5,863 nt of DNA from Gammaproteobacteria bacterium (GTDB lineage: Bacteria > Pseudomonadota > Gammaproteobacteria > Arenicellales > Poriferihabitantaceae), in NCBI GenBank assembly GCA_024679435.1, contig JAIBDK010000158.1, positions 1 to 5,863 on the forward strand, in the 5' to 3' direction. The notes beneath the pieces were generated by a model. It was not told the origin of the DNA. It did not search any database and saw only the letters and a list, made by a program, of their open reading frames with translations. The translations under genes were made by a program, and so were the position numbers. The stretch's first letter is position 1. Every line of letters begins with the position of its first letter. Below, piece by piece: positions 5,473 through 5,863 of the stretch.

Positions 5473-5863
5473 CTATAGTGTTGCCAGCATAAAAGCACGA
5501 TCAAGTTTTACAAATCCTGCTTTTTCGTATAACGCGGCTGCTTCCGGGTTATCGTTTTTGACTTCGAGTTGTATTGTTGCAACGCCAAGCTTGCGACAAG
5601 TGTTTTTCAGGAATTCCATTGCCTGACGACCAATTCCCATGCCGCGATTTGCTTCTCGTAAAAATAGTTCGTCCATACTTGCACTAACTCCTCGTGACTC
5701 TAATCGGTAGTGCAGGGTCAGAACAATGTAGCCGATGTTTTCTCCACCATGCCTGATCAACCAGACCCTGCCGACTGACTCATTAGCCACGATTGTTTGC
5801 ATTGCATTTTCAGCAGGCCCGTTATCGAAGGGTGTCGTGTGATCGAATTCATGAAAGTCCTGC
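5473..5863 (-). CDS. GNAT N-acetyltransferase, N-terminus cut by the window edge
   Basis: This is the C-terminal part of a GNAT protein. The frame is open to the last base, so the reading frame continues past the ATG at 5802, and the N-terminal QDFHEFDHTTPFD is family-like. The true start therefore probably lies about 20-30 residues beyond the window. The acetyl-CoA pyrophosphate-binding motif is RGMGIG (about residues 69-74 counted from the internal Met at 5802), preceded by SMDELFLREANRGM and followed by the helix QAMEFLKNTCRKLG. LEVKNDNPEAAALYEKAGFV is the usual C-terminal motif. The family acetylates small amines, antibiotics or proteins; no substrate is indicated. TAG at 5473-5475 ends the gene 71 nt before the next gene. 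It has no clear resemblance to the other GNAT at 1240-1794 beyond the fold. Confidence 0.9.
   Translation of the reverse strand, partial: QDFHEFDHTTPFDNGPAENAMQTIVANESVGRVWLIRHGGENIGYIVLTLHYRLESRGVSASMDELFLREANRGMGIGRQAMEFLKNTCRKLGVATIQLEVKNDNPEAAALYEKAGFVKLDRAFMLATL

Overview
The window looks like accessory or niche-adaptation DNA from a Gram-negative bacterium, most likely a proteobacterium, possibly marine or environmental. This is inferred from the protein families and the AGGAGG-type ribosome binding sites; nothing in the window fixes the taxon. All ten genes I can support lie on the minus strand, so the reading order is from high to low coordinates. I see no rRNA, tRNA, CRISPR array, transposase or integrase.

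Right half (5863 to about 2676), in reading order: a GNAT acetyltransferase cut by the window edge; an ornithine cyclodeaminase/mu-crystallin family oxidoreductase; a small antibiotic-biosynthesis-monooxygenase (ABM) domain protein; an isocitrate lyase/PEP mutase superfamily enzyme; and a DUF3291 protein whose start lies 2 nt after the lyase-like stop. The lyase-like and DUF3291 genes are almost certainly one transcript. The others have 70-105 nt gaps and may or may not be co-transcribed.

Left half (about 2676 to 1), in reading order: a LysE/RhtB exporter, a second GNAT acetyltransferase, a GFA/CENP-V zinc protein, a four-helix membrane protein of unknown function, and a 48-residue ORF that ends before a long imperfect hairpin at the window edge. 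These are unrelated, self-contained functions.

The most interesting signal lies in the spacers after DUF3291 (2591-2651), after lysE (1839-1886) and after the second GNAT (1189-1249). Each has AAC near its 5' end and TTA near its 3' end when read in gene direction. The first and third are both exactly 61 bp and share ordered blocks at identical offsets. Each sits at the 3' end of a gene in the same orientation. This resembles degenerate integron attC sites, with lysE and GNAT as single-gene cassettes. The conserved cores are imperfect and no integrase is visible, so it remains a hypothesis.

No shared pathway is evident. The right-half enzymes (imine/ketimine chemistry, 2-oxoacid lyase-like, ABM and DUF3291) could be a small catabolic or detoxifying group, but their substrates cannot be read from the sequence. 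All intergenic stretches are shorter than 150 nt.
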